64,000 nucleotides of DNA from CAYSCZ01 sp964429655 (GTDB taxonomy: Bacteria; Bacteroidota; Bacteroidia; Cytophagales; Cyclobacteriaceae): contig CAYSCZ010000002.1 in assembly GCA_964429655.1 (NCBI GenBank), positions 1 to 64,000 of the forward strand, in the 5' to 3' direction. Position 1 is the stretch's first letter. The number at the start of each line of letters is the position of its first letter. Below the pieces are notes generated by a model, which saw nothing but the letters and a program-made list of their open reading frames with translations, made no database searches and was not told the DNA's origin. Shown here piece after piece: positions 1 through 8,300 of this stretch. The translations under genes were made by a program, and so were the position numbers.

Positions 1-60
1 TTTTTGGGCTTTAACCCTTCATGACAAAATTCCAATGACAAATCTGGGTTTAATTATTTT

Positions 61-150
61 GCCTCAAACGTTTTTAGTGTAATCCAATTATAAACCCCTT
101 GCCACAAACACCTGATTAACAATAGATTATACACTAACAACGTTCGAGGC
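61..150. repeat. 90-bp element with 21-bp imperfect inverted repeat ends
   Basis: Bases 61-81 and the reverse complement of 130-150 match at 19 of 21 positions; the mismatches are at bases 66 and 73. The 48-base middle is AT-rich and non-coding. The arms can form a long hairpin just upstream of the CpsB-like gene. A MITE-like element, a folded recombination site or a structured 5' RNA would all fit. No target-site duplication is obvious. Confidence 0.55.
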
Positions 151-213
151 AATCTCTTTTTTGATAATTAAAATATATCATCGACCTTCGCACTATATCA
201 AAATATAAAGGAT

Positions 214-954
214 TTGAAGGGGATATTCCACTTATTAAAAAACAATAATCAGGATAACAATTATTTACCACTTGATGTACATTCCCATCTGATTCCGGGG
301 ATTGATGATGGGGTAGAGACCCAGGAAGAAGCATACGCTATAATCAAAAAATTCCAGGAACTAGGTGTCAAAAAAATTGTTACAACGCCGCACATTATGC
401 AGGGCATGTATGATAATACCGGCGCATCGATAAGAGAAGGCGCAGAGCTTGTAAAAGGGGTAATCCTGGAAAATAACTTAGCTGTTAAATTTCAAGCAGC
501 CGCAGAGTATTATCTTGATGATAATTTTATTAGCCTTATCCAAAAAGATGACTTACTCACCTTTGGAGATAAATATGTGCTTTTTGAAACACCAATGATG
601 GACCGCCCGCTAAGATTGGAAGAAACTATTTTTAACCTTGCTTCCCGGGGCTATAAACCGGTTCTAGCTCATCCGGAGCGGTACCTTTACCTGGCTAATG
701 ACTGGAAGTTAGTTGAGAAATTGAAAGAAATGGGCGTGTTATTTCAGGTAAATGCCAATTCTATAATTGGTTATTACTCTCCTATTGCAAGAAAAATAGT
801 AGAAAAACTTTACAAATACCGTCTGATTGACTTTTTAGGATCTGATTGCCACAGAATGAAGCATTTAGATATTTTAAAAGATACAATAAATTCTAAACTA
901 TTCTTGAAAATTTCTGCCCTACCGTTGAAGAATTACGAACTAGCAAACGTTTGA
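214..954 (+). CDS. CpsB/YwqE-like tyrosine-protein phosphatase (PHP domain)
   Basis: Predicted metal-dependent phosphatase of the PHP superfamily, the family that dephosphorylates the tyrosine kinases controlling capsule and exopolysaccharide export. Visible metal-binding motifs are DVHSHLIPGIDDG near residues 22-34, TTPH near 58, HPERY near 146 and GSDCH near 210; together they span the barrel of this 246-residue, typically sized protein. The only usable start is the TTG at 214: an in-frame stop lies at 169-171 and no ATG precedes the first His motif. No kinase or Wzx/Wzy gene is visible here; a polysaccharide locus could lie to the left of the window. The family is clear, but the partner kinase is unknown. 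Confidence 0.85.
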   Translation: MKGIFHLLKNNNQDNNYLPLDVHSHLIPGIDDGVETQEEAYAIIKKFQELGVKKIVTTPHIMQGMYDNTGASIREGAELVKGVILENNLAVKFQAAAEYYLDDNFISLIQKDDLLTFGDKYVLFETPMMDRPLRLEETIFNLASRGYKPVLAHPERYLYLANDWKLVEKLKEMGVLFQVNANSIIGYYSPIARKIVEKLYKYRLIDFLGSDCHRMKHLDILKDTINSKLFLKISALPLKNYELANV

Positions 955-999
955 AAACAAACAAATCATAAGTTCCAGACCACCTACAATTAAACCATA

Positions 1000-1031
1000 T
1001 TGCAAACATTATACTTGAATGCTTACTTTTG
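1000..1031 (+). promoter_or_regulatory. Bacteroidota-type promoter for the glucan phosphorylase gene
   Basis: TTG at 1000-1002, a 21-base spacer, then TACTTTTG at 1024-1031, an exact TAnnTTTG -7 element. The ATG follows at 1058. Spacing and sequence match the housekeeping promoter known in Bacteroidota and equal the spacing of the ilv promoter in this window. Confidence 0.65.
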
Positions 1032-1057
1032 CCGACATTGAATTTTGAAGAAACATA

Positions 1058-2698
1058 ATGTCAGATTATTCTAAGTGGTATTTACCGTATAAACCTGCCG
1101 ATAAATACAAAAAAAGAGTGGCTTATTTCAGCATGGAAATTGCAATTCACCAAAGCTTGAAAAATTACTCCGGTGGCTTGGGTTTCCTTGCTGGTTCTCA
1201 TATGCGCAGCGCCTACGAACTAAAACAAAATTTAATAGGGATTTGCCTGCTATGGAAATATGGATACTATGATCAAAATCGTAATCCTGATGGGACGCTG
1301 GCTCCTAAGTTTATCGAGAAAAACTATTCATTTCTTGAAGATGTAGGCATAACCATTACCGTTAGAATACTGGAAAATAGTAGCGTTAAAGCGAAAGTCT
1401 ATTGTCTCAGGCCTGAAACATTTGGTTCTGTACCGACATATTACCTCACCACAGACATCCCGGAAAATGATCATTTGTCAAGGACGATCACCCATAAATT
1501 ATATGACTCGAATGAATCCACACGAATCGCTCAAACCACCTTATTAGGTGTTGGCGGCGCTAAACTGGTTGAAGAACTAGGTGGTGCAGACATCATCCAT
1601 TTGAATGAAGGACATGCTTTACCGGCTTTCTTTTATATGAGCGACAAAGGATATAAAAGAGATAATTTTGTATTTACCACACACACACCCGAGAAGGCAG
1701 GAAATGAGGAAAGAGATGCCAACTATCTAAATTACACGGGATTCTTCTCTAAAAACTTATCAGATGAAGAGATCAAAAAATACACCATACATGACGCTAA
1801 GCTGAACTACACGGTTGCTGCACTTAGAATGGCTAAAATCTCTAATGCTGTATCCAAGTTGCATGCAAAAGTTTCTAACGAAATGTGGTCCAAATATGAG
1901 GGTATAAGTAAGATCATACCCATCACAAATGCTCAAAATGGAACCTTCTGGCAAGATAAAACATTAAAAAAAGCCCTAAACAATAATGATGACCAACGCT
2001 TAATGGCCAGAAAGCGGGAATTGAAGGAATTATTATTCAGAGAAGTCGCTGACCAGACTGGCACGCTGTTCGATCCTGATGTAATAACCATTGTTTGGGC
2101 CCGTAGATTTGCGGGTTACAAGCGGGCAGATTTATTACTAAGATTCGAGGATGAGTTTCAAGAAATACTCCAAAATAAAGACTACCCCATACAAATAATT
2201 TGGGCCGGAAAACCGTACCCGGAGGACAGGGGGGCGATCGCAACATTCAATAGACTCGTCCACTACACCAAGCATAAATCAAATTGCGCAGTGCTTTTTG
2301 GTTATGAAATCTATTTATCCAGGTTATTAAAAACAGGAACTGATATCTGGCTAAACAATCCAAGAGTAACGAGGGAAGCCTCTGGTACCAGTGGGATGAC
2401 TGCTGCCATGAACCTGTCGGTCAATGTTTCCACAAATGATGGATGGATACCAGAATTTCAAAAAGACGGCGAAAATTGTTTCATAATTCCTCCAGCCGAC
2501 CTGGACGATCCTTTTGAAAAGCAAGATGACCACGATGCAAGGGAATTATACAAACTTTTTTCAAAGACCATTTTACCGCTCTATTATGATCAACCTAAGC
2601 AATGGCTAAAAATAGCCAAGCAAAGTATGCGGGATGTAATGCCAGCGTTTGAAAGCAACCGTATGGTCGCTGAGTATTATGAAAAAATGTTTAACTAG
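1058..2698 (+). CDS. Short GT35 alpha-glucan phosphorylase family protein
   Basis: Member of the glycogen/maltodextrin phosphorylase family (GT35), which releases glucose-1-phosphate from alpha-1,4-glucans. At 546 residues it is the short form, lacking the extra N-terminal domain of the ~830-residue Thermus-type enzymes. The N-terminal RVAYFSMEIAI and YSGGLGFLAG motifs and the C-terminal EASGTSGM segment are clear. The residue that aligns with the PLP-binding lysine of classical phosphorylases (EASGTGNMK in GlgP, EASGTSGMK in the Thermus type) is Thr448 here (ACT at 2399-2401). If the alignment holds, the standard PLP Schiff base cannot form, and the protein may be a PLP-independent glucosyltransferase or a regulatory homologue. 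It is transcribed alone from its own promoter. Confidence 0.8.
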   Translation: MSDYSKWYLPYKPADKYKKRVAYFSMEIAIHQSLKNYSGGLGFLAGSHMRSAYELKQNLIGICLLWKYGYYDQNRNPDGTLAPKFIEKNYSFLEDVGITITVRILENSSVKAKVYCLRPETFGSVPTYYLTTDIPENDHLSRTITHKLYDSNESTRIAQTTLLGVGGAKLVEELGGADIIHLNEGHALPAFFYMSDKGYKRDNFVFTTHTPEKAGNEERDANYLNYTGFFSKNLSDEEIKKYTIHDAKLNYTVAALRMAKISNAVSKLHAKVSNEMWSKYEGISKIIPITNAQNGTFWQDKTLKKALNNNDDQRLMARKRELKELLFREVADQTGTLFDPDVITIVWARRFAGYKRADLLLRFEDEFQEILQNKDYPIQIIWAGKPYPEDRGAIATFNRLVHYTKHKSNCAVLFGYEIYLSRLLKTGTDIWLNNPRVTREASGTSGMTAAMNLSVNVSTNDGWIPEFQKDGENCFIIPPADLDDPFEKQDDHDARELYKLFSKTILPLYYDQPKQWLKIAKQSMRDVMPAFESNRMVAEYYEKMFN

Positions 2699-2766
2699 AA
2701 TTTAAAAAACAATACTGGATTTCACGTAGCGAAATAATTTAATTTGTGACGGAGGTATTCTAACCA

Positions 2767-4857
2767 ATGATATTTTCGTCATTCCCTTTTTTACGGTTTT
2801 TAATATTTTACATATGCGGCGTTTTATGCTATAGATTTAATTTAATTGCCCTTCCGGCCCAAATATTTTACTTACTTATTGCCTTATTTTTTATTCTTTC
2901 TTTCTTTAAGAGAGTAAGCAAAATTTATGAGATTGGATATTTCACAGGTATTTCCTTTTTACTTCTTATCCTCACTTTTGGCTATTTTCGAGCTTCCCTT
3001 TATGATGAGAGCAACGCCCATAATCATATCATTAATTATCCGAAAACCACCGTCTATGAAGCTACCATAATTCAACCTCCGGAGGAAAAAAACAAGACTT
3101 TTCTTCTTCCGCTAAGGGTGAATTATACCTTGGTAAATGATAGTATAATAAAAGCCACAGGGCGGATAAACTTATATATTCGAAAAGACAGCTTAGGTAC
3201 AGCATTTAAACTTGGAGACAAAATATTGGTGTATGGTGCTCCCAATGTAATTAAAGCACCTAAGAACCCGGCGCAATTCAACTATAAAGGATACCTGGCC
3301 AGTAAAAATATTTTTCATCAACAGTTTACAAAAAGACCAAACCTAAAGATTATTAGCAGGGGAAATTTTGTTGGGTTTATGCATCCTTTTTATAAACTCA
3401 GAATCCGGCTGTTAGAAATTCTTCAAAAGGTAATACCCAATGCCAACTCCCGGGCCGTAACGGAAGCTTTGGTTCTCGGCTATAAAGATAATCTTGACAG
3501 CTCTGTTAAGGAGACCTATGCATCAGTGGGTGCAATGCATATCCTGGCAGTTTCCGGCCTTCACATTGGTATTATTCTAATCATTATAAATTCAATATTA
3601 AGGCCATTTGAACAAAGAAGCGCTAAAAATAAAGCCTGGTCAGCAGCAATTAAGATTTTAGTGCTTTTTTTATATGCTTTTCTCACAGGCTTCTCCCCCT
3701 CTGTTTCAAGGGCGGCAACAATGTTTAGTCTGATAATCATAGCGCAGGCCACAGGAAGAACCACCAATATCTACAACACATTGGCCGTATCGGCTTTCAT
3801 TTTGCTGGTAATTAATCCAAATAATATTTTTTCTGTGGGTTTTCAACTCTCTTACCTTGCCGTGCTCGGTATCGTTTATTTCTATCCTAAAATTTATTAT
3901 CTGATTGAATCGAATAACCCTTTAGCAGATAAAATGTGGTCACTTACTTGTGTTTCCATAGCTGCTCAGCTGGGAACTTTTCCTATAGCGATCTATTATT
4001 TCAATCAATTTCCTATTTATTTTCTGCTTACAAACCTTATCGTTATACCAGCCGCATTTCTTATCCTGTCTTTAGGTATAATCCTGCTGGTAGCAGGTTT
4101 AGCGTGGTTACCACTGGCCGGTTATTTGGGCCTTGGCTTTTCTTTATTAATGGATGTTTTGTATCAGGTATTAACCTTTATAAAGGACCTGCCATTTAGT
4201 AAAATAGACTCAATCCACATTACACCCCTGGAATTGTTAAGTATTTATTTCATTATAATTTTTATTGCTCTTTTCATTTTCGAAAAAGAGATATCCTATT
4301 TAGTAGCTGTAGCTATATCTGTCTTTATATTGTCCGGACTACTTATAAATCGTCAATGGCAGCAATATCAACAGAAAATGATTATCATATATGCCACAAA
4401 CTATGACAATATTATTGACTTTGTAGATGGTTTTGACACTCGTTCCTATCAGGATGGCAAGGGCCTTTTACAATCTGCCCGGTTCAATATAGATCCATTT
4501 AGGGTTTCAAAAGGATTAAAAGCCTTTGAACCTGAAGAAAAACAGATTGAAACTTATTCTGTCTTTCAGAATGGCATTGACTTAATAACATGGAACAACA
4601 AAAAAATAATAATCCTCAAAGACCCAAAAAAGAAATTTGAAGCATGCAATCAGAAAGTCGAGGTTGATTTATTGATTGTACTTAACAATGCAATAATAAG
4701 TGCGGAGTCTTTAGCATCATGTTTTGACATTAATCAACTAATAATTGCAGAAAGTAATAATTATTACAACGCAAAGCTTCTGCTGGAGGACGCTAAAAAA
4801 ATTAATCTAAATAGCTATTCTATCTCGGAGAAAGGCGCATTTGTACTTAAATTGTAA
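2767..4857 (+). CDS. comEC: ComEC/Rec2 family DNA-uptake channel
   Basis: Inner-membrane protein of the family that moves single-stranded DNA into the cytoplasm during natural transformation. The 696 residues start with four or so hydrophobic segments and an OB-like soluble part (to about 210), followed by the multi-spanning Competence domain with the hallmark MHILAVSGLHIG near residues 258-269. The last 170 residues correspond to the metallo-beta-lactamase-like domain but show no clear HxHxDH motif, so the nuclease-like part appears degenerate. A CoiA-like gene follows after 18 bases, suggesting a small competence operon. No comEA or pilus genes are in view. Confidence 0.88.
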   Translation: MIFSSFPFLRFLIFYICGVLCYRFNLIALPAQIFYLLIALFFILSFFKRVSKIYEIGYFTGISFLLLILTFGYFRASLYDESNAHNHIINYPKTTVYEATIIQPPEEKNKTFLLPLRVNYTLVNDSIIKATGRINLYIRKDSLGTAFKLGDKILVYGAPNVIKAPKNPAQFNYKGYLASKNIFHQQFTKRPNLKIISRGNFVGFMHPFYKLRIRLLEILQKVIPNANSRAVTEALVLGYKDNLDSSVKETYASVGAMHILAVSGLHIGIILIIINSILRPFEQRSAKNKAWSAAIKILVLFLYAFLTGFSPSVSRAATMFSLIIIAQATGRTTNIYNTLAVSAFILLVINPNNIFSVGFQLSYLAVLGIVYFYPKIYYLIESNNPLADKMWSLTCVSIAAQLGTFPIAIYYFNQFPIYFLLTNLIVIPAAFLILSLGIILLVAGLAWLPLAGYLGLGFSLLMDVLYQVLTFIKDLPFSKIDSIHITPLELLSIYFIIIFIALFIFEKEISYLVAVAISVFILSGLLINRQWQQYQQKMIIIYATNYDNIIDFVDGFDTRSYQDGKGLLQSARFNIDPFRVSKGLKAFEPEEKQIETYSVFQNGIDLITWNNKKIIILKDPKKKFEACNQKVEVDLLIVLNNAIISAESLASCFDINQLIIAESNNYYNAKLLLEDAKKINLNSYSISEKGAFVLKL

Positions 4858-4875
4858 GCTAAAAAATTATTTTTT

Positions 4876-5565
4876 ATGCTTTGGGCTAATCATTTAGGCA
4901 AAAGGGCTAATCCTACACTGAAAACTGAAGCACATTGCCTCTTCTGCAAGCGTGAGGTTATCCCCGTACATGATGACAACTTTGTTAATCATTGGGAGCA
5001 TAAATACAATACAACTTGCGATTCATGGAATGAAAAAGAAACCATTTGGCACCGTAAATGGAAGTTAAGTTTCCCGAATGATTGGCAGGAAGTAATGATT
5101 GTAAAAGATGGAGAAAAACATATTGCTGATATCCAAACCCCGGCAGGCATTGCGATTAACTTTTGTACTCAGTCATATTCTAAGGATGAGATCGTCTACA
5201 GGGACAAGTATTGGGAAAAAGCGATCTGGATTATAGATTTTTCAAATGAATCTTATGATTTAGAACCTCTTCAATCCATTAAAATCTATGAATTGGAAAT
5301 AGAATCGGAGAAAAAAATTTCAAAACTTAAAGGCGATGATAAGCATAAGGCTTTAGAAAAATTAGAGCGAAAAAAGAAGCGTATTAAAAAATCCTATGAA
5401 GGTAATTATATCCTAAAGTGCGAAGATGTCTGGTATCCATGGTTTAATATCAGAAACGCAGTTTTTTTTGATATCGGTAATGATGAGATGTTTATGAAAA
5501 TAAATGACGGCACTGCTATATCCAAAGTCAGCAAGGAGGGTTTTATCCGAACATTTTTTGAATAA
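4876..5565 (+). CDS. CoiA-like competence nuclease family protein
   Basis: The 229-residue protein resembles the CoiA family, which acts with RecA and DprA on incoming DNA in naturally competent Firmicutes. Seen here: a putative zinc-binding N-terminus (Cys21, Cys24, then His39, His42 and Cys48), a WNEKETIWHRKWK segment, and an ADIQTPAGIAINF block with a following DEIVYRDKYWEKAIWIID stretch, laid out like the PD-(D/E)XK core of CoiA. Asp85 is kept, but the usual IEFQ motif reads INFC (Asn95, Cys97), so catalysis may be altered or lost. The tail (residues 140-180) is Lys-rich and charged. It lies 18 bases behind comEC, which supports a role in uptake. The assignment rests on motif memory, not a search. 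The M48 gene runs convergently 6 bases away. Confidence 0.55.
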   Translation: MLWANHLGKRANPTLKTEAHCLFCKREVIPVHDDNFVNHWEHKYNTTCDSWNEKETIWHRKWKLSFPNDWQEVMIVKDGEKHIADIQTPAGIAINFCTQSYSKDEIVYRDKYWEKAIWIIDFSNESYDLEPLQSIKIYELEIESEKKISKLKGDDKHKALEKLERKKKRIKKSYEGNYILKCEDVWYPWFNIRNAVFFDIGNDEMFMKINDGTAISKVSKEGFIRTFFE

Positions 5566-5571
5566 TTAATT

Positions 5572-6402
5572 TCAAGGCAGGCTATCAATAAAATCCTGGT
5601 AAGTAAATCCCGGCTCTTCAATAGATGTTAGTGAGCATCCAATATCAACAGCTTTGAGATTAATATCTTCCACCCTATTATCTGGGTCAGGGTGCGTACT
5701 TAAAAATTCCGGTACACCAGGTGTTGAACCATCATCGATCAGTTTCTGAAAAAAACTAAATGCTCCATTGCAAGCGTAATCTGTGTCTGCTAAATAAATC
5801 ACAGAGTATTCATCCGCTTCCGACTCATCATCCCTGCTAAATTTGAGAGAAGCCCCTGTAGAAGCTAACTGAGCAGCTATTTCTGTGATCTGATTGGTGT
5901 TTTCTCCCAAAACAATGTCAAGCAGTAACTGTAGCCCGAAATTTTTCTGAAGTTGGTTCTTTGAATGTCTTCTATCGGCATGAGCTATTTCGTGTCCAAG
6001 CACCCCTGCCAGGTCATCTGCCTTATCCAAAAATTTTATCAACCCAGTATAAACATAAATGTACCCACCTGGTGTGGCAAATGCATTCAAAACATTATCA
6101 TCTCCTATTATTTTAAGCTCCCATGCAAACAATTCCCTGAATTCAATAGCATTGCTGGCCAGAATATCATCCTTCATATCATTGATGTAGGCATAAGCCT
6201 CCGGATAGTCAGTTGGATCAAGCACAAGATACTGACCCGGGTTCGATTCAATCTCGGTGGCTACCTGCATACCAAGTTCTACATCATTTTCAGGAGTCAA
6301 ACCGGTTAGATTATCAAGCAGTGAGTTTCCTGTGTTATCATCACAACCGCCAAATAACATGACCATCGAAAAATATAAAACAAAAACAATATTTTTTTTC
6401 AT
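5572..6402 (-). CDS. M48 family zinc metalloprotease lipoprotein (BepA/YfgC-like)
   Basis: Predicted periplasmic, lipid-anchored metallopeptidase of family M48, whose members help quality control of outer-membrane proteins. From the ATG at 6402 the 276-residue protein has a lipoprotein signal ending LFGGC (Cys20), the zinc motif HEIAH at 137-141, a third ligand in the ESEADEYS segment (Glu195) and the family motif THPDPDNRVEDI near 237-248. A TTG two codons upstream (6408) is possible but unneeded. BepA-type TPR repeats are absent, so this is the short form. The EF-hand gene lies upstream, also on the minus strand, 62 bases away. Confidence 0.85.
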   Translation of the reverse strand: MKKNIVFVLYFSMVMLFGGCDDNTGNSLLDNLTGLTPENDVELGMQVATEIESNPGQYLVLDPTDYPEAYAYINDMKDDILASNAIEFRELFAWELKIIGDDNVLNAFATPGGYIYVYTGLIKFLDKADDLAGVLGHEIAHADRRHSKNQLQKNFGLQLLLDIVLGENTNQITEIAAQLASTGASLKFSRDDESEADEYSVIYLADTDYACNGAFSFFQKLIDDGSTPGVPEFLSTHPDPDNRVEDINLKAVDIGCSLTSIEEPGFTYQDFIDSLP

Positions 6403-6464
6403 CTTCAAAGTTTACAGATATCAAATCTAATATCATTATCAATAAATAATTGATCAAAGACGGC

Positions 6465-6965
6465 TTAATATGATTTATCTAATTTAACTTCTTTATGGTC
6501 TGAATATTTCGTGGCGAAGAATAGTTTTTGAAGAATAATTCCAATGATAAAAAATGGTAAAGAAGCAACGAAAGCATAAAATATTCCCGTAACAAAGGCC
6601 AGGTTTCTCTTAAAATCAAATGTTTTCAAATGAAACGATTCCCTTTCTTCCCTCGTCATCTCTTCTTCACTAAAAAAACCATCTCCATCCAGATCATATT
6701 TTTTTATTTCCAACTGATGTTGAATGTCTCGATAGGTGGCATCACTTACCACATATAAGTAAACCAAAAGAAAAATGATTGAACTTCTCCAAAACCAAAC
6801 TTTATTTTCTCTCCAAAATCTTTTAATGAATGACCTGGATTTTCTTCTTTTTTTCTTCTCTGGTTTAAGGAGTTTACCCCTTTTAAAATATATAATTAAT
6901 AAAAATATAAGACTTAATAGTGCCGGTAAGGCTAAATGAAACGGTATGGTTACTGATGACATCAT
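6465..6965 (-). CDS. Membrane protein with a single EF-hand calcium loop
   Basis: No family recognised. The 166 residues show hydrophobic segments at about 8-26, 58-73 and 120-146 and a very basic stretch between the first two. A canonical 12-residue EF-hand loop, DLDGDGFFSEEE (D-x-D-x-D-G-x-x-x-E-E-E), sits near residues 92-103 in the loop between the second and third segments. A lone EF-hand in a membrane protein suggests calcium sensing or structural calcium binding outside the inner membrane; this is inference. The gene starts with two consecutive ATG codons and diverges from the Dabb gene across a 119-base, very AT-rich gap. Confidence 0.6.
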   Translation of the reverse strand: MMSSVTIPFHLALPALLSLIFLLIIYFKRGKLLKPEKKKRRKSRSFIKRFWRENKVWFWRSSIIFLLVYLYVVSDATYRDIQHQLEIKKYDLDGDGFFSEEEMTREERESFHLKTFDFKRNLAFVTGIFYAFVASLPFFIIGIILQKLFFATKYSDHKEVKLDKSY

Positions 6966-7084
6966 CTAATACTGATAATTTTATAAACATTTTTAATTGT
7001 TAATATAAATATAATACAAAGCAAATATTTAAGATATTTAAAGCATCGGTAAATATCTAAAAATGATAATTCAACAGTAAAACC

Positions 7085-7507
7085 ATGAAACCATTAATTA
7101 TTCTATACCCTCTTATTATTCTATGCCAATGGAATGTATTATCTCAAACGCCTGATAGAGAAAATTTATCATCAGCGTCAGATAAAATTCTTCCTGGTGA
7201 ATTTGCCCATATCGTATTTTTCTGGCTTAAAAGACCTGATAACAAAAATGATAGAGCCGCTTTTGAAGCATCTTTGGAGAAATTTATAAGCAACTCTAAA
7301 TATGTTTATAAAAAGCACCTGGGCACTCCTGCCGGTACCCGAAGGGATGTGATTGATTCAAGCTATACCTACTGTTTACTACTAACTTTCAAATCTGAAA
7401 AGGATCAGAATGCCTATCAGGATGAAAAGGTTCATAAAATATTTATAAAGGAATCGGAAGATTTATGGGAAACAGTAAAGGTGTATGATTCGATAAATTT
7501 TTGGTAA
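7085..7507 (+). CDS. Exported Dabb (stress-responsive A/B barrel) protein
   Basis: A signal peptide of about 20 residues is followed by a dimeric alpha/beta barrel domain of the Dabb type: GEFAHIVFFWLKRP at the start, a HLGTPAGTRRDVIDSSYTY segment in the middle, and YQDEKVHKIFIKE near the end. The fold is a ferredoxin-like dimer; known members are stress proteins, polyketide cyclases or of unknown activity, so substrate cannot be read from sequence. 140 residues is normal for a domain plus signal peptide. The crotonase gene begins 12 bases downstream, and the three genes to recQ probably share a transcript. Confidence 0.75.
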   Translation: MKPLIILYPLIILCQWNVLSQTPDRENLSSASDKILPGEFAHIVFFWLKRPDNKNDRAAFEASLEKFISNSKYVYKKHLGTPAGTRRDVIDSSYTYCLLLTFKSEKDQNAYQDEKVHKIFIKESEDLWETVKVYDSINFW

Positions 7508-7519
7508 TTAGATGGTAAA

Positions 7520-8296
7520 ATGGGAATAATAAAAACAGAAGTAAAAGACAGGAAATATTACATCATCCTTAATCGGCCTGAAAAAAGAAATGCACTAAAC
7601 CCCAATTTGGTTAAGTCATTATCTTCAGCTTTCAAAGCTGCCCGGGAAGATAAAAATGTGAAAGTAATCATACTTAAAGCTGAAGGTAAAACATTTTGTG
7701 CAGGTGCTGATTTAAGCTACATCCAATCTTTACAGGACTATACCTTCGAAGAAAACCTGGAGGATTCAAAAAACTTAAAAGACTTATTTTACCAGGTTTA
7801 TTCTTCTTTAAAACCTGTTATTGCTCAGGTGCAGGGTCATGCAATAGCTGGTGGTTGTGGTTTAGCGAGCATTTGTGACTTTATTTTTGCAGTCCCTGAA
7901 GCTAAGTTTGGATATACAGAAGTTAGGATTGGTTTCATACCAGCATTAGTAACTGTGTTTTTATCAAGAAAAATTGGTGAAGGTCATGCCAAAGAATTAT
8001 TGCTTACTGGCGAATTAAAAACATCGACAGAAGCTTTAAGACTTGGATTGATAAATAAAGTAATTGATGCCGAAAAATTAGAGGAAAGTGTAGAAGTTTT
8101 TGCAGATGTATTGATTAAGAGTAATTCTTTATCGGCAATGCAACTGACTAAAAAGCTGATTCATGAGGTGAAAGACATGGATATTAATAAGGGATTAGAA
8201 CACGCAGCCCAATTAAATGCACAAGCCAGAAGCACCCTGGATTGCAAGGAAGGTATTACTGCATTTCTTGAAAAAAGGGTGCCAATATGGAAATGA
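7520..8296 (+). CDS. Enoyl-CoA hydratase/isomerase (crotonase) family protein
   Basis: A cytoplasmic acyl-CoA enzyme of 258 residues with both oxyanion-hole blocks of the crotonase fold: TFCAGADLSY near 58-67 and GHAIAGGCGLAS near 106-117. Of the two catalytic glutamates of mitochondrial enoyl-CoA hydratase, the second is kept (Glu134 in YTEVRIGFIPA) but the first is Gly114. Single-glutamate members are often isomerases; some Bacteroidota homologues are labelled methylglutaconyl-CoA hydratase of leucine breakdown. An MCC-like carboxylase beta subunit is encoded at 33.4 kb, which fits such a role but is not linked. The stop lies 4 bases before the recQ start. Confidence 0.82.
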   Translation: MGIIKTEVKDRKYYIILNRPEKRNALNPNLVKSLSSAFKAAREDKNVKVIILKAEGKTFCAGADLSYIQSLQDYTFEENLEDSKNLKDLFYQVYSSLKPVIAQVQGHAIAGGCGLASICDFIFAVPEAKFGYTEVRIGFIPALVTVFLSRKIGEGHAKELLLTGELKTSTEALRLGLINKVIDAEKLEESVEVFADVLIKSNSLSAMQLTKKLIHEVKDMDINKGLEHAAQLNAQARSTLDCKEGITAFLEKRVPIWK

Positions 8297-8300
8297 TGTG

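Noticed and set aside
61..150. Integron attC site
   Set aside because: The arms contain AAC and GTT cores but do not fit the RYYYAAC/GTTRRRY box rules, and no integrase or cassette array is visible.
8217..8300. N-terminal extension of RecQ
   Set aside because: The added 28 residues overlap the crotonase C-terminus in another frame and do not resemble RecQ; ATG 8301 fits the family.
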